Source of the DNA: Paenibacillus kribbensis
GTDB taxonomy: Bacteria > Bacillota > Bacilli > Paenibacillales > Paenibacillaceae
Reading direction: 5' to 3'
DNA length: 64,000 nt
NCBI RefSeq assembly: GCF_002240415.1
Contig: NZ_CP020028.1
Coordinates: 2,319,501-2,383,500 of the forward strand
Shown: in pieces, positions 27,243 through 36,342 of the stretch
Layout: each line of letters opens with the position of its first letter
How positions within the stretch are numbered: position 1 is the stretch's first letter
The notes under the pieces: model-generated
Database searches by the model: none
Told to the model about the DNA's origin: nothing
Seen by the model: only the letters and a program-made list of their open reading frames with translations
Translations under genes and position numbers: made by a program

Positions 27243-28046
27243 ATGTCAGAGCCAATAAAAGTAGCTGTCGTAGGAGCAGCAGGGCGTATGGGCCGTGAGG
27301 TTGTTAAGTTGGTTCTTCAGGATGAGGAACTACAGCTTGTGGCTGCAGTGAACAGAACGCACGCCGGCAGTGATGCCGGCCTTCTCGTCGGACTGCCGGA
27401 AGCGGGCATCGCTATTGTGGAGGATGTGGAGCAGGCTTTGCTGGATAGCAGGCCCGATGTCATGGTCGATTTTACGGGGCCGCGTTTTGCGTACGCACAT
27501 ACCGCGCTTGCGATCAAGCATGGAGTTCGTCCGGTTATCGGAACTACAGGGTTTACATCCGAACAGATTGATGAACTGGACAAGCAGTGCCGGGAACAGC
27601 ATATTGGTGGTCTGATTGCGCCTAACTTTTCCATTGGAGTCATCTTGATGATGCGGTTTGCGGCTCAGGCGGCGAAATACTACCCGCATTTGGAAATTAT
27701 CGAATATCACGGTGACCAAAAATTGGACGCGCCCTCGGGGACGGCCATTAAAACGGCAGAACTGATTGCGGAGCAGCGCCAGGAGCTGCGACAGGGCAAC
27801 CCGGAAGAGGAGGAATTACTGGAAGGATCACGTGGCGGTTACTATCAGGGCTTTCGTATCCACAGTGTCCGGCTTCCCGGCGTGTTTGCGCAGCAGGAAG
27901 TGATATTCGGAGGCTTTGGAGAATCCCTTAAAATCCGTCAGGATTCTTATGAGCGGGCAAGCTATATGCCTGGTGTCAAAATCGGTATTCAAAAGGTTAT
28001 GGAGCAGCCAGGACTTGTATACGGGTTTGAGCATTACATTGATTAA
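27243..28046 (+). CDS. dapB: 4-hydroxy-tetrahydrodipicolinate reductase
   Basis: NAD(P)H-dependent reductase of lysine and diaminopimelate synthesis, which also feeds peptidoglycan and spore dipicolinate. The Rossmann motif is VAVVGAAGRMGREV. The catalytic segment IEYHGDQKLDAPSGTA keeps the first His and the Lys, but the second His of the usual HH pair is Gly. At 267 residues it is normal. It precedes mgsA as in B. subtilis. Confidence 0.96.
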   Translation: MSEPIKVAVVGAAGRMGREVVKLVLQDEELQLVAAVNRTHAGSDAGLLVGLPEAGIAIVEDVEQALLDSRPDVMVDFTGPRFAYAHTALAIKHGVRPVIGTTGFTSEQIDELDKQCREQHIGGLIAPNFSIGVILMMRFAAQAAKYYPHLEIIEYHGDQKLDAPSGTAIKTAELIAEQRQELRQGNPEEEELLEGSRGGYYQGFRIHSVRLPGVFAQQEVIFGGFGESLKIRQDSYERASYMPGVKIGIQKVMEQPGLVYGFEHYID

Positions 28047-28103
28047 GAAAAATGCGAATGAATTAACGAACGGAAATATAGAATGAGGCAGGAGGAATTT
28101 CGA

Positions 28104-28541
28104 ATGTTAAAGATTGCATTTATAGCGCATGATCGTAAAAAGGATGAAATGGTTAACTTTATAACAGCATATGAGCATGTGTTTACAGAACATCAATTGT
28201 ATTCAACAGGTACGACAGGTCTGCGCATTATGGAGCAAACGAAGCTTCAAATTCACCGTTTCATGTCAGGGCCGCTTGGGGGAGACCAGCAAATCGGGGC
28301 CTTGGTTGCGCAAAACGAAATGGATATGATTATATTCTTGCGTGACCCGTTAATGGCACAGCCGCATGAGCCGGATATTAGCGCGCTGCTGCGTCTGTGT
28401 GACGTGCAGGGCATTCCTCTTGCAACCAATGTTGCAACAGCTGAGATACTGGTTAAAGCGCTGGATCGCGGTGATTTTGCGTGGCGTGAGCTGGTACATA
28501 AATATAAACCGGGTATTGGCGAGCTGGGTGATATAAAATGA
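28104..28541 (+). CDS. mgsA: Methylglyoxal synthase
   Basis: Converts dihydroxyacetone phosphate to methylglyoxal, relieving phosphosugar build-up. [20 protein letters not shown] and [12 protein letters not shown] (catalytic Asp) are conserved, as is LRDPL. AGGAGG supports the ATG at 28104 (145 residues). Its neighbours make bacillithiol, whose thiol helps detoxify methylglyoxal; this functional link is conserved in Bacilli. It overlaps bshB1 by 4 nt. Confidence 0.95.
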   Translation: MLKIAFIAHDRKKDEMVNFITAYEHVFTEHQLYSTGTTGLRIMEQTKLQIHRFMSGPLGGDQQIGALVAQNEMDMIIFLRDPLMAQPHEPDISALLRLCDVQGIPLATNVATAEILVKALDRGDFAWRELVHKYKPGIGELGDIK

Positions 28542-29230
28542 CGCTGGATATACTGATTTTTGGAGCACATGCCGACGATGCTGAGATTGGCATGGGAGGC
28601 ACGATTGCCAAGCATACGGCTGCTGGTTTCAAGGTGGGCGTGTGCGATTTGACAAGAGCCGAAATGTCCTCGAATGGGGATGTGGATACTCGTATGGCAG
28701 AGGCTGAGCAGGCATCGAAAGCGCTGGGGCTTGCCGTACGTACGAATCTCGGACTGCCTGACCGTGGATTATATGTGACACCCGAGCATGTAGCTGCAGT
28801 TACAGCAGAGATCAGGCGTCATGCTCCGAAAGTCGTATTTGCTCCGTATTGGGAGGATCGGCACCCCGATCATGTGATGTGCAGCAAGCTGGTGGAAGAA
28901 GCAGTGTTTAACGCCAAGCTACGACGCTTTATGCCGGAAAAACCTGCGGTGCAGGTGGAGCAATTATATTTTTATTTTATTAATGACATCGGCAGAACGG
29001 ATCTGGTCGTGGACATTACGGAGCACTATGAAGCCAAGGAGCAATCGCTGTTAAGCTATGCTTCGCAGTTTCAGGCTGCACCGGGCAAGGACACGGTAGC
29101 TACGCCGTTAAATCAGGGCTATGTGGAGCGCGTGAAAGCCCGGGATTCTCTGCTCGGTCAGCGCAAGCTGATTCCATATGCAGAGGGCTTTGCGTCCAAA
29201 ACGCCTCATCTGGTTAAGCTATTCACATAA
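28538..29230 (+). CDS. bshB1: Bacillithiol biosynthesis deacetylase BshB1
   Basis: Zinc-dependent LmbE-fold deacetylase that removes acetyl from GlcNAc-malate, the second step to bacillithiol. [14 protein letters not shown] gives the AHxDD metal/catalytic motif and [13 protein letters not shown] the third ligand. The 230-residue length is normal. It starts in an ATGA overlap with mgsA, upstream of bshA. Confidence 0.94.
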   Translation: MTLDILIFGAHADDAEIGMGGTIAKHTAAGFKVGVCDLTRAEMSSNGDVDTRMAEAEQASKALGLAVRTNLGLPDRGLYVTPEHVAAVTAEIRRHAPKVVFAPYWEDRHPDHVMCSKLVEEAVFNAKLRRFMPEKPAVQVEQLYFYFINDIGRTDLVVDITEHYEAKEQSLLSYASQFQAAPGKDTVATPLNQGYVERVKARDSLLGQRKLIPYAEGFASKTPHLVKLFT

Positions 29231-29358
29231 GTATTTATAAATTTCTTGACATATGAATGCACAGAATCCAACGTAAAAAGGACAGAGATGTGCACTGTAT
29301 TTGGTGTATCACTATTATTAAAAGTCATTACTGATGAACGGAAGGGGGGCAGCTTAAC

Positions 29359-30522
29359 TTGAATGACAAATTGAAAATTGGAATTACCTGTTATCCATCG
29401 CTGGGTGGCTCCGGCGTAGTAGCGACAGAACTGGGCAAGTTGCTGGCCGAGAAGGGGCATGAGGTTCATTTTATTGCCAATAGCATTCCGTTCAGATTAG
29501 GCGGGGCATTCCAAAAAAATATATTCTATCATGAGGTTGAGGTTAACGATTATTATGTGTTCAGATACCCGCCTTATGATTTGTCGTTGGCGACAAAAAT
29601 GGCTCAGGTTGCACAAATGAAGAATTTGGATGTACTTCATGTTCATTATGCCGTACCACATGCGGTATGCGCTTATTTGGCCAAGGAAATGGTCGGCGAT
29701 CACCTCAAGGTGGTAACCACGCTGCACGGTACGGACATTACGGTGCTGGCGCAGGATGAATCGTTGAAGGACCTGATTCGACTGGCTATTAACAAAAGCG
29801 ACGCTGTGACCGCAGTGTCCAAGGATTTGATTCGTGAGACGATAGATGCGCTGGAGATTACACGGCCCATTGATTTGACCTACAACTTTGTCGACAAACG
29901 GGTGTATTATCCAAGGGATGCGGCTGCGCTGCGGAGAGATTTTGCCCAGCCGGATGAAAAGATCATGATGCATATTTCCAATTTCCGCCCTGTCAAACGG
30001 GTGGCAGACGTATTGGATATATTTGCACGAGTACAGGAAAAAGTACCTTCGAAGCTGCTGCTGGTCGGGGAAGGGCCGGACCTTCCAAAAATCCGCTGTA
30101 AAATCGAAGATTTAGGCTTACAGGATAAGGTATTCTTTTTGGGTAAGCAGGATGAGATTGCACAGGTCATTTCCATGGCGGATGTGCTGCTGCTTCCTTC
30201 GGAAAAAGAAAGCTTTGGGCTGGTTGGACTGGAAGCTATGGCTTGCGGGGTACCGACCGTTGGCTCACAGGCAGGCGGTATACCTGAACTTGTTGTTCAT
30301 GGAAGTACGGGATATCTTGCTGAAATTGGCAACACCGAGGCGATGGCTGAATATGCAATCGAGCTGTTATCCGATGAAGCGATGGCAGAACGTTTCCGTG
30401 AAGCCTGTCTGACACGTGCTCGTACCGTTTTCTGTGATGAACTGATTAGCCGTCAATATGAAGAAATATATTACCGTGTGTTGGGACGCGAGGTGCCGGA
30501 GCTTAAACCGATCTGCGTTTAA
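29359..30522 (+). CDS. bshA: N-acetyl-alpha-D-glucosaminyl L-malate synthase BshA
   Basis: GT4 glycosyltransferase that joins GlcNAc from UDP-GlcNAc to L-malate, the first step to bacillithiol. KIGITCYPSLGGSGVVATELGK is the family N-terminus; the donor-binding EX7E motif is in KESFGLVGLEAMACG. At 387 residues it is normal. The start codon is TTG, with AGGGGGG 8 nt upstream and no in-frame ATG nearby. Confidence 0.95.
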   Translation: MNDKLKIGITCYPSLGGSGVVATELGKLLAEKGHEVHFIANSIPFRLGGAFQKNIFYHEVEVNDYYVFRYPPYDLSLATKMAQVAQMKNLDVLHVHYAVPHAVCAYLAKEMVGDHLKVVTTLHGTDITVLAQDESLKDLIRLAINKSDAVTAVSKDLIRETIDALEITRPIDLTYNFVDKRVYYPRDAAALRRDFAQPDEKIMMHISNFRPVKRVADVLDIFARVQEKVPSKLLLVGEGPDLPKIRCKIEDLGLQDKVFFLGKQDEIAQVISMADVLLLPSEKESFGLVGLEAMACGVPTVGSQAGGIPELVVHGSTGYLAEIGNTEAMAEYAIELLSDEAMAERFREACLTRARTVFCDELISRQYEEIYYRVLGREVPELKPICV

Positions 30523-30527
30523 GGAGG

Positions 30528-30548
30528 CGGACTCGCGTCCGTTTTTTT
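30528..30548 (+). terminator. Short hairpin with T-run after bshA
   Basis: CGGAC, loop TCGC, GTCCG, then T7. The stem is only 5-6 bp, so termination is probably partial, allowing read-through to cca. Confidence 0.5.
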
Positions 30549-30576
30549 ATTGAATATTTGCAAAGGGGGAAACCCT

Positions 30577-31923
30577 GTGAAGACAAATACCTGGCAATAT
30601 GCGGATCAAGAGATGGCTCTTCATGGCAAAGAGGTCATACATACACTTACGACAGCAGGCCACGAGGCCTACTGGGTTGGCGGCTGTGTACGGGATGAGC
30701 TATTAGGCCGCGCTATTCATGACATGGACCTGACCACTTCAGCTGAGCCTGAACAGGTCATAGCCCTGTTCCCTCATGTCATTCCGACAGGAATTCAGCA
30801 TGGGACGGTTACGGTCATGCAGGGCGGTCATGCATTCGAGGTAACCACATTTCGTACGGAAAGCGGCTACGCTGATCACCGCCGCCCAACGGAGGTTGCT
30901 TTTGTGAAGGAGATCCGGGAGGATCTGATGCGCCGTGATTTTACCATGAACGCGATCGCGATGGATGAATATGGAGAGCGAGTGGACCCCTTTGGAGGAG
31001 AAGCCGATTTGCGCGCTGCTCTTGTCCGTTGTGTGGGGCGAGCCGAGGAACGGTTTGAGGAGGATGGATTGCGGATGCTGCGTTGCATCCGTTTTGCCTC
31101 TGTTTTCCGTTTCCGCATCGCTTTCAACACCTGGAAAGGGATGATAGGGCGCAGAGAAGGACTTCGATATATAGCGATGGAACGCGTGCGAGTCGAACTG
31201 GAAAAGATGCTGTCCGGACCGGACCCGCTACGCGGTCTGGACATGCTGAGCCGGAGCGGATTGCTGGCCTGTACAAAGGTGCCGGTTCCCTGGGAGCAAT
31301 GTGAAGGGGACGCGCTTAGCGGGATCGTGCAGCTGCCAGATGAACTGCGTTGGGGCCTGCTTCTGCTGTCTTGCAGACTAACCTCAGAGGCGGCGGACGA
31401 GCTGCTGAGAGCCTGGACCTTCTCCAACGCTGTACGTCTGCGACTGGTTCATCTGCTGGAATGGGAGACTGAGCTAGTCAGCCGTGCTGTTGCAATAGCT
31501 GGTGATTCCGCTTCTGAAAAACATGACGACAGCCACGATGAGGCACTCCGCCGCAGCTGGATTCAACTGTTAATTAAGCTGGGACGGGATACCGCTTCAG
31601 ACTGGCTTGAGGTTTATCAAGTACTGCCTGCTTCATTTCGTGGATTATCGCTGGAGGCAGATCAGCATGTGGCGCGGATGGCAGAATTGGCAAATTCATG
31701 GACGAAGCAAGCTGCAGTGATTCGTATTAAGGATTTAAACATTACAGGAAATATACTGGTTCAAGTGATGAATCGACGGGGTGGGCCTTGGCTGGGACAG
31801 ACGATGGAACGGCTTTTACTGGCTGCCGCCTGCGGAGATATACCGAATGAAACAGAAGCATTGCTTCAGGAAGCGAAACGGGTGACGGAACAGGTGACGA
31901 AACAGGAGATAAGTAATGAATAA
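30577..31923 (+). CDS. cca: CCA-adding tRNA nucleotidyltransferase
   Basis: Adds or repairs the 3' CCA of tRNAs. The class II signature is AYWVGGCVRDELLGR followed by the metal-binding DMDL; TEVAFVKEIREDLMRRDFTMNAIAMD is conserved, with a C-terminal helical body. The GTG at 30577 has AGGGGG 7 nt upstream, giving 448 residues, slightly longer than the B. subtilis enzyme. It overlaps birA by 8 nt. Confidence 0.94.
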   Translation: MKTNTWQYADQEMALHGKEVIHTLTTAGHEAYWVGGCVRDELLGRAIHDMDLTTSAEPEQVIALFPHVIPTGIQHGTVTVMQGGHAFEVTTFRTESGYADHRRPTEVAFVKEIREDLMRRDFTMNAIAMDEYGERVDPFGGEADLRAALVRCVGRAEERFEEDGLRMLRCIRFASVFRFRIAFNTWKGMIGRREGLRYIAMERVRVELEKMLSGPDPLRGLDMLSRSGLLACTKVPVPWEQCEGDALSGIVQLPDELRWGLLLLSCRLTSEAADELLRAWTFSNAVRLRLVHLLEWETELVSRAVAIAGDSASEKHDDSHDEALRRSWIQLLIKLGRDTASDWLEVYQVLPASFRGLSLEADQHVARMAELANSWTKQAAVIRIKDLNITGNILVQVMNRRGGPWLGQTMERLLLAAACGDIPNETEALLQEAKRVTEQVTKQEISNE

Positions 31924-32890
31924 TCATGAAAGATTGTTAGGCATACTGGAGGAGGGGGCATCCGATTATGTATCGGGTGAGGAAATCAGCCGCCGCCTCT
32001 CGGTCAGCCGCACGGCCATATGGAAGCAGATTAACAAGCTGCGTGAGCTGGGCTACACCATTGAAGCCTCCTCGCGTCGTGGCTACCGATTGGTGTCCCA
32101 CCCAGACCGACTGGAGGTTTCCAAGCTGGCACGTGCATTGAATACCGAATCGTTTGGTCAACGTATCGTTATTCTGGATTCGACGGTCTCCACTCAGCAG
32201 GATGCCATGCGTTTGGCAGAAGAGGGGGCACCGGAGGGGACCGTAGTGCTGGCGGAGGAGCAGACGGCAGGACGGGGACGTTTGGGTCGGAAGTGGTTTT
32301 CACCTCGTGGCAAAGGCGTCTGGATGAGCATTGTGTTGCGTCCCACCCAGCCCCTAGGCTTTACTCCCCAGCTGACACTGCTTACAGGTGTGGCGGTGTG
32401 CAGGGCCATTCGTCGGCTGACGGGTGTGGAGGCTGGCATCAAGTGGCCCAATGATCTGCTTATTCATGGCCGCAAAGTGTCCGGTATTCTGCTGGAATCC
32501 GCAACAGAGGATCAACGGGTCCGCTATTGTATTGCCGGCATCGGCATTGATGTGAATTTGAATACGGATGATTATCCCGAAGAATTAACTCAGTTGGGAA
32601 CGTCCTTGAAAATAGAAGCAGAGCGTGAAATTGACCGTACTGAATTGATTGCTGCGGTGCTGGAAGAGATGGAGCAGCTATGCAGGTTGTATGCGGAGCA
32701 GGGCTTTCAGCCGATAGCCATGCTGTGGGAGGCTTTATCGGTAACGATAAACCGCAGCGTACGGGCACATACCGGACAAGGGATAGCGGTGGAAGGTACA
32801 GCCGTCGGTCTGGACCCATCAGGGGCACTAGTGGTTGAAACGGATCAGGGAGAGCGAATTCAGGTCATTTCAGGCGATATACAATTGTAA
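31916..32890 (+). CDS. birA: Biotin protein ligase / biotin operon repressor BirA
   Basis: Bifunctional: the N-terminal winged helix (residues about 1-60, VSGEEISRRLSVSRTAIWKQINKL) binds biotin operators and the central domain activates biotin and attaches it to carboxylases. The biotin-binding loop is AGRGRLGRKWFSPRGKG (about 117-132), followed by GIKWPNDLLIHGRKVSGIL. The C-terminal SH3-like part completes 324 residues. No biotin gene is in the window. Confidence 0.96.
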   Translation: MNNHERLLGILEEGASDYVSGEEISRRLSVSRTAIWKQINKLRELGYTIEASSRRGYRLVSHPDRLEVSKLARALNTESFGQRIVILDSTVSTQQDAMRLAEEGAPEGTVVLAEEQTAGRGRLGRKWFSPRGKGVWMSIVLRPTQPLGFTPQLTLLTGVAVCRAIRRLTGVEAGIKWPNDLLIHGRKVSGILLESATEDQRVRYCIAGIGIDVNLNTDDYPEELTQLGTSLKIEAEREIDRTELIAAVLEEMEQLCRLYAEQGFQPIAMLWEALSVTINRSVRAHTGQGIAVEGTAVGLDPSGALVVETDQGERIQVISGDIQL

Positions 32891-33237
32891 GAGCGAATAT
32901 AGCTGTGAATAGCGCCCACAATCGCTATGTTCCCTGTGCAAAACTTCACGTGAAAAATTGGATGTTTTTTGTTATACTGTGCAGGAGGCGGCATCGGACG
33001 GTCCGAGCTGCACTCCAAGGGCACATGCTCTACTTTAGCAAGTTTGTAAAACCATCATAACTTCATTTGAAGGTTACGTTGGATTCTGCTCTGAGCCGAA
33101 CAGGACCGAGACAGAAGGGACGATCTCAAAATGAGTGTCTTTTTTGGCTGTTCGGACCTTTTAATGACGCACATATGCAGGCGTTCATAAAAGGTTATTT
33201 TTTGTGCCAAAAAAAAGATGGAAGGGAGCCATTCGCA
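32891..33237 (+). promoter_or_regulatory. Structured leader upstream of panB
   Basis: This 347-nt gap has no supported gene. Visible structure: a compact hairpin at 32985-33018 with palindrome TCGGACGGTCCGA and a GGAG/CTCC base. CCGAACAG (33098-33105) pairs with CTGTTCGG (33149-33156) around an inner hairpin ending in T6. A TATACT box at about 32974 could be a -10. Conserved pan RNA motifs are known upstream of panB in Firmicutes; whether this is one cannot be decided by eye. Confidence 0.4.
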
Positions 33238-34137
33238 ATGGCGGGAAAACAAGCACTGAATATTGTGAAAATGAAAAAAATGAAGAAGGAGGGCATTCCG
33301 CTCAGTATGCTGACCGCGTATGATTATCCATCGGCTAAAATAGCCGAGGAGGCGGGAATAGACATGATTCTCGTGGGTGATTCACTGGGTAATGTGGTTC
33401 TTGGTTACGATTCGACCATTCCCGTGACTTTGGACGATATCGTGTACCACTCCCGTGCGGTAGCAAGAGGCGCGGAGCATACATTTATCGTAGCGGACAT
33501 GCCTTTTATGACATACCACAGCAGCGTATCGGAAAGCCTTCAGGGCATCCGCCGTCTGATGCAGGAAGGACATGTGCATGCTGTCAAATTGGAAGGCGGA
33601 GCGGAAATTTCCGATGTCGTAAAAGCGACTGTTCGGGCAGGTGTACCTGTACTGGGACATATCGGTCTTACACCACAGGCAGTCAATCAGATTGGTGGCT
33701 ATCGCATTCAAGGTAAGGACGAAGCAGACGCACGTCGGTTGATGGAGGATGCCAAGGCACTGGAGCAGGCGGGAGCCTTTGGCATTGTACTGGAACTGGT
33801 GACTGAGGAAGTCGCAACTGCCATTTCCAAAGAACTATCCATTCCGACCATTGGCATTGGCGCTGGACGCGGATGCGACGGCCAGGTACTGGTCTACCAC
33901 GATCTGATTCAATATGCATCGCCTTATTACAGCAAGCGCTTTGTCAAAACCTATGCCGATGTAGGCGGCTTGATCCGCAGCAGCATTGAGCAATATGTGA
34001 GCGATGTGAAGGGACGGGCCTTTCCGGCTGAAGAGCATGTGTTCAGTACGGATGACCGTGTCGTGGAAGCTCTGTACGGTAAGGCGAAAGGGCAATCACA
34101 GGAACAAGCTAAGGAAAAGGTGGAATCCCGGTCATGA
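33238..34137 (+). CDS. panB: 3-methyl-2-oxobutanoate hydroxymethyltransferase
   Basis: First pantothenate step, using methylenetetrahydrofolate to make ketopantoate. MLTAYDYPSAKIAEEAGIDMILVGDSLGNVVLGYD carries the metal-binding Asp residues; VKLEGG and GHIGLTPQ are conserved. AAGGGAG 9 nt upstream sets the ATG at 33238; an upstream in-frame extension of 57 residues is spurious. The length is 299 residues. It overlaps panC by 4 nt. Confidence 0.95.
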   Translation: MAGKQALNIVKMKKMKKEGIPLSMLTAYDYPSAKIAEEAGIDMILVGDSLGNVVLGYDSTIPVTLDDIVYHSRAVARGAEHTFIVADMPFMTYHSSVSESLQGIRRLMQEGHVHAVKLEGGAEISDVVKATVRAGVPVLGHIGLTPQAVNQIGGYRIQGKDEADARRLMEDAKALEQAGAFGIVLELVTEEVATAISKELSIPTIGIGAGRGCDGQVLVYHDLIQYASPYYSKRFVKTYADVGGLIRSSIEQYVSDVKGRAFPAEEHVFSTDDRVVEALYGKAKGQSQEQAKEKVESRS

Positions 34138-35075
34138 TCATCGTAAGAGAAGTGGCCCAGCTGCGACAGGCTATCGCTGAACGTCGGCAGCTTGGAGCAA
34201 ATGGAGCAAAAGCGGTAAATGATTCTGCCTCTGTGCAGCAGCAATATAAAGTCGGCTTTGTGCCGACGATGGGATATTTGCATGAAGGCCATGCGAGCTT
34301 GATGCAAAAGGCGCGTGAAATGTCGGATACAGTGGTGCTCAGCATTTTCGTCAACCCGATTCAATTTGGACCTAATGAAGATCTGGACAGCTATCCTCGT
34401 GATGAAGCACGTGACCTGGAGGTAGCACGGCGTGAGGGCGTGGATATTGTGTTTTTGCCAACTGTAGCAGAAATGTACCCGCAGCCAACCCGAACCAAGA
34501 TTCACGTATCCGCCTTGACCGAACGCTTGTGCGGCGCTTCACGTCCAGGACATTTTGATGGTGTGACGACGGTGGTGGCCAAGCTGTTTAACATGGTCAA
34601 TCCTGATCTGGCCTTCTTTGGTATGAAGGACGCGCAGCAGGTTGCTGTGTTACAGCAGATGGTGACCGATCTCAATATGAATGTGACCATTGTGCCTTGC
34701 CCGATCGTTCGAGAGGCTGACGGTTTGGCGCTGAGCTCGCGCAATGTGTATTTGAGTGCAGAGCAGCGGGAGCAGGCGCTGGTGCTGTCCAGGTCACTGC
34801 GCAAGGTACGTGAAGTGAGCGAGGATGTTGTCCGAAATACGTTTACGATTCGTCAGATACACCAAATGGTGGAGTCCACCATTGCTTCCTCGCCTTTGGC
34901 AGACATTGACTACATTGAAATATTAACTTTTCCCGGCTTGGAGCCAATTCTTCCTGAGCAGCGGCTAAGTGATGTTGAAGAGGACATCATTGTAGCGCTG
35001 GCTGTGAAATTTGGGAACACCCGACTGATTGACAATATAAGATTACAAAAAGCGGAGGTGCTTTCCCATGTTTAG
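34134..35075 (+). CDS. panC: Pantothenate synthetase
   Basis: ATP-dependent ligation of pantoate and beta-alanine. [21 protein letters not shown] holds the HIGH-like nucleotide motif; [31 protein letters not shown] and [10 protein letters not shown] are conserved. At 313 residues it is slightly longer than usual, with an extra segment near residues 20-38. It overlaps panB (ATGA) and panD (8 nt). Confidence 0.96.
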   Translation: MIIVREVAQLRQAIAERRQLGANGAKAVNDSASVQQQYKVGFVPTMGYLHEGHASLMQKAREMSDTVVLSIFVNPIQFGPNEDLDSYPRDEARDLEVARREGVDIVFLPTVAEMYPQPTRTKIHVSALTERLCGASRPGHFDGVTTVVAKLFNMVNPDLAFFGMKDAQQVAVLQQMVTDLNMNVTIVPCPIVREADGLALSSRNVYLSAEQREQALVLSRSLRKVREVSEDVVRNTFTIRQIHQMVESTIASSPLADIDYIEILTFPGLEPILPEQRLSDVEEDIIVALAVKFGNTRLIDNIRLQKAEVLSHV

Positions 35076-35451
35076 AACGATGATGAAATCGAAAATTCAC
35101 CGGGCGACGGTGACTGAAGCCAATCTTAATTATGTGGGGAGTATTACGATTGATGAGGATTTGATGGAGACATCCGATCTGCTGGAAAATGAAAAAGTTC
35201 AAATTGTGAATAATAACAACGGAGCGCGGCTGGAAACCTATGTTATCCCTGGACCGCGTGGCAGCGGCGTGATCTGCCTCAACGGTGCGGCAGCGCGTCT
35301 GGTGCAGCCTGGTGATACGGTCATTATTATTTCCTACGCTTCGATGTCAAATGAAGAGGCAAAAACATACAAACCGACTGTAGTATTCGTGGATGAGCAT
35401 AATAAACCAGCTCAGACAGCGAATAAGGAAGTACACGCTACGATCATGTAA
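35068..35451 (+). CDS. panD: Aspartate 1-decarboxylase (pyruvoyl)
   Basis: Makes beta-alanine from aspartate. The proenzyme self-cleaves between Gly24 and Ser25 in NYVGSITID to form the pyruvoyl cofactor. Other conserved parts are [12 protein letters not shown] and [14 protein letters not shown]. The 127-residue length is typical. GGAGGTG with about 8-nt spacing supports the start. It completes panBCD. Confidence 0.97.
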   Translation: MFRTMMKSKIHRATVTEANLNYVGSITIDEDLMETSDLLENEKVQIVNNNNGARLETYVIPGPRGSGVICLNGAAARLVQPGDTVIIISYASMSNEEAKTYKPTVVFVDEHNKPAQTANKEVHATIM

Positions 35452-35472
35452 TGAATGGGAGTGCGGATGAAA

Positions 35473-35527
35473 CCCGCCCTTTAGGCGAAAAATGTGAGTG
35501 TACTAATCCATCTTTCGTAAGGGCGGG
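35473..35527 (+). promoter_or_regulatory. Perfect 9-bp helix sequestering the ribosome site of the next gene
   Basis: CCCGCCCTT (35473-35481) is exactly complementary to AAGGGCGGG (35519-35527), with a 37-nt loop. The right arm contains the Shine-Dalgarno of the TPR gene and touches its ATG at 35528. The helix would hide the ribosome site, so translation may be conditional; no T-run follows, so it is not a normal terminator. Confidence 0.5.
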
Positions 35528-35533
35528 ATGCAC

Positions 35534-36181
35534 ATGTTCCAGCATGTATTCGCAGAAATGAACAGCATGTTAGATGATATCGTGAAGCATTACCCATCAG
35601 CCCAAGGCTCGCGCAAACAGGAGCTGCTGCAGCATTGGAGTTTGCTGCGGAAAATGAGTGACAGAATTATGGATGAATGGCTGGCCTTTGAGGAAAAAAT
35701 GGTTTGCCTGCGAGCGGCCGGTTTTTCCGCAGAGTCCGATATGTCTGACACGGAGCTAACCGGAAAGGAACAGCCTGAAAAAGAGCTGCCTGCCTATAAT
35801 CGGGGACAAGGATATTATCAACTGCTTATGTACCCTGAGGCAATTCAACAGTTCGAGCAGGTATTACAGCATTTTCCGAACAGCTGGCAAAGTCGTATGT
35901 ATTTAGGAATGGCGTATTTTCAACTGGAGGATACAGCGCAGGCTGTACGCCATTTTGAGCAGGTGCTTGACCTGACTGAGCAGCCGACACTCAAGGCGGC
36001 CATCTATAACGCGCTTGGCTGTCTGATGGCCAAACAGGCTGACGTAGAGGCTGCGCAAAAATGTTTTGCTCTCGCGCACCAGCTTGATCCTGCGATGCCC
36101 GAGCCCTTGCACAATATGGAAGCCTGTTTGTTCGGTACCGAAATGCTTCGCTACGACAGCTCGATGATGACCTGGATGTAG
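35534..36181 (+). CDS. Tetratricopeptide-repeat protein
   Basis: A soluble protein of 215 residues (217 if the ATG at 35528 is used). The N-terminal helical part is followed by TPR units from about residue 95: GYYQLLMYPEAIQQFEQVLQ, YLGMAYFQLEDTAQAVRHFE and ALGCLMAKQADVEAAQKCFA. The partner is unknown. It stands between panD and dinG, where B. subtilis has no gene. Its ribosome site lies in the helix described at 35473-35527. Confidence 0.82.
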   Translation: MFQHVFAEMNSMLDDIVKHYPSAQGSRKQELLQHWSLLRKMSDRIMDEWLAFEEKMVCLRAAGFSAESDMSDTELTGKEQPEKELPAYNRGQGYYQLLMYPEAIQQFEQVLQHFPNSWQSRMYLGMAYFQLEDTAQAVRHFEQVLDLTEQPTLKAAIYNALGCLMAKQADVEAAQKCFALAHQLDPAMPEPLHNMEACLFGTEMLRYDSSMMTWM

Positions 36182-36202
36182 CTGTTGTCAGACACCGGGT
36201 AA

Positions 36203-36249
36203 GACGATGCATGCCCACCTCCCCAGGCGGCGTGTGCATCGTCTTTTTT
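36203..36249 (+). terminator. Rho-independent terminator
   Basis: GACGATGCATGCCCACC and GGCGTGTGCATCGTC form a long imperfect stem around TCCCCAGG, followed by T6. It separates the TPR gene from dinG. Confidence 0.8.
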
Positions 36250-36342
36250 GGCTGTCTTAATTTCCAAAAAGGCGATCTTCTGATATGCTGTTATACAGAG
36301 TTATTATTTTTTGTATGTGTCAAAAGAAAGGATTAAGCTCGA

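Noticed and set aside
29254..29290. Promoter upstream of bshA based on a TTGACA at about 29254
   Set aside because: No acceptable -10 hexamer lies 16-18 nt downstream.
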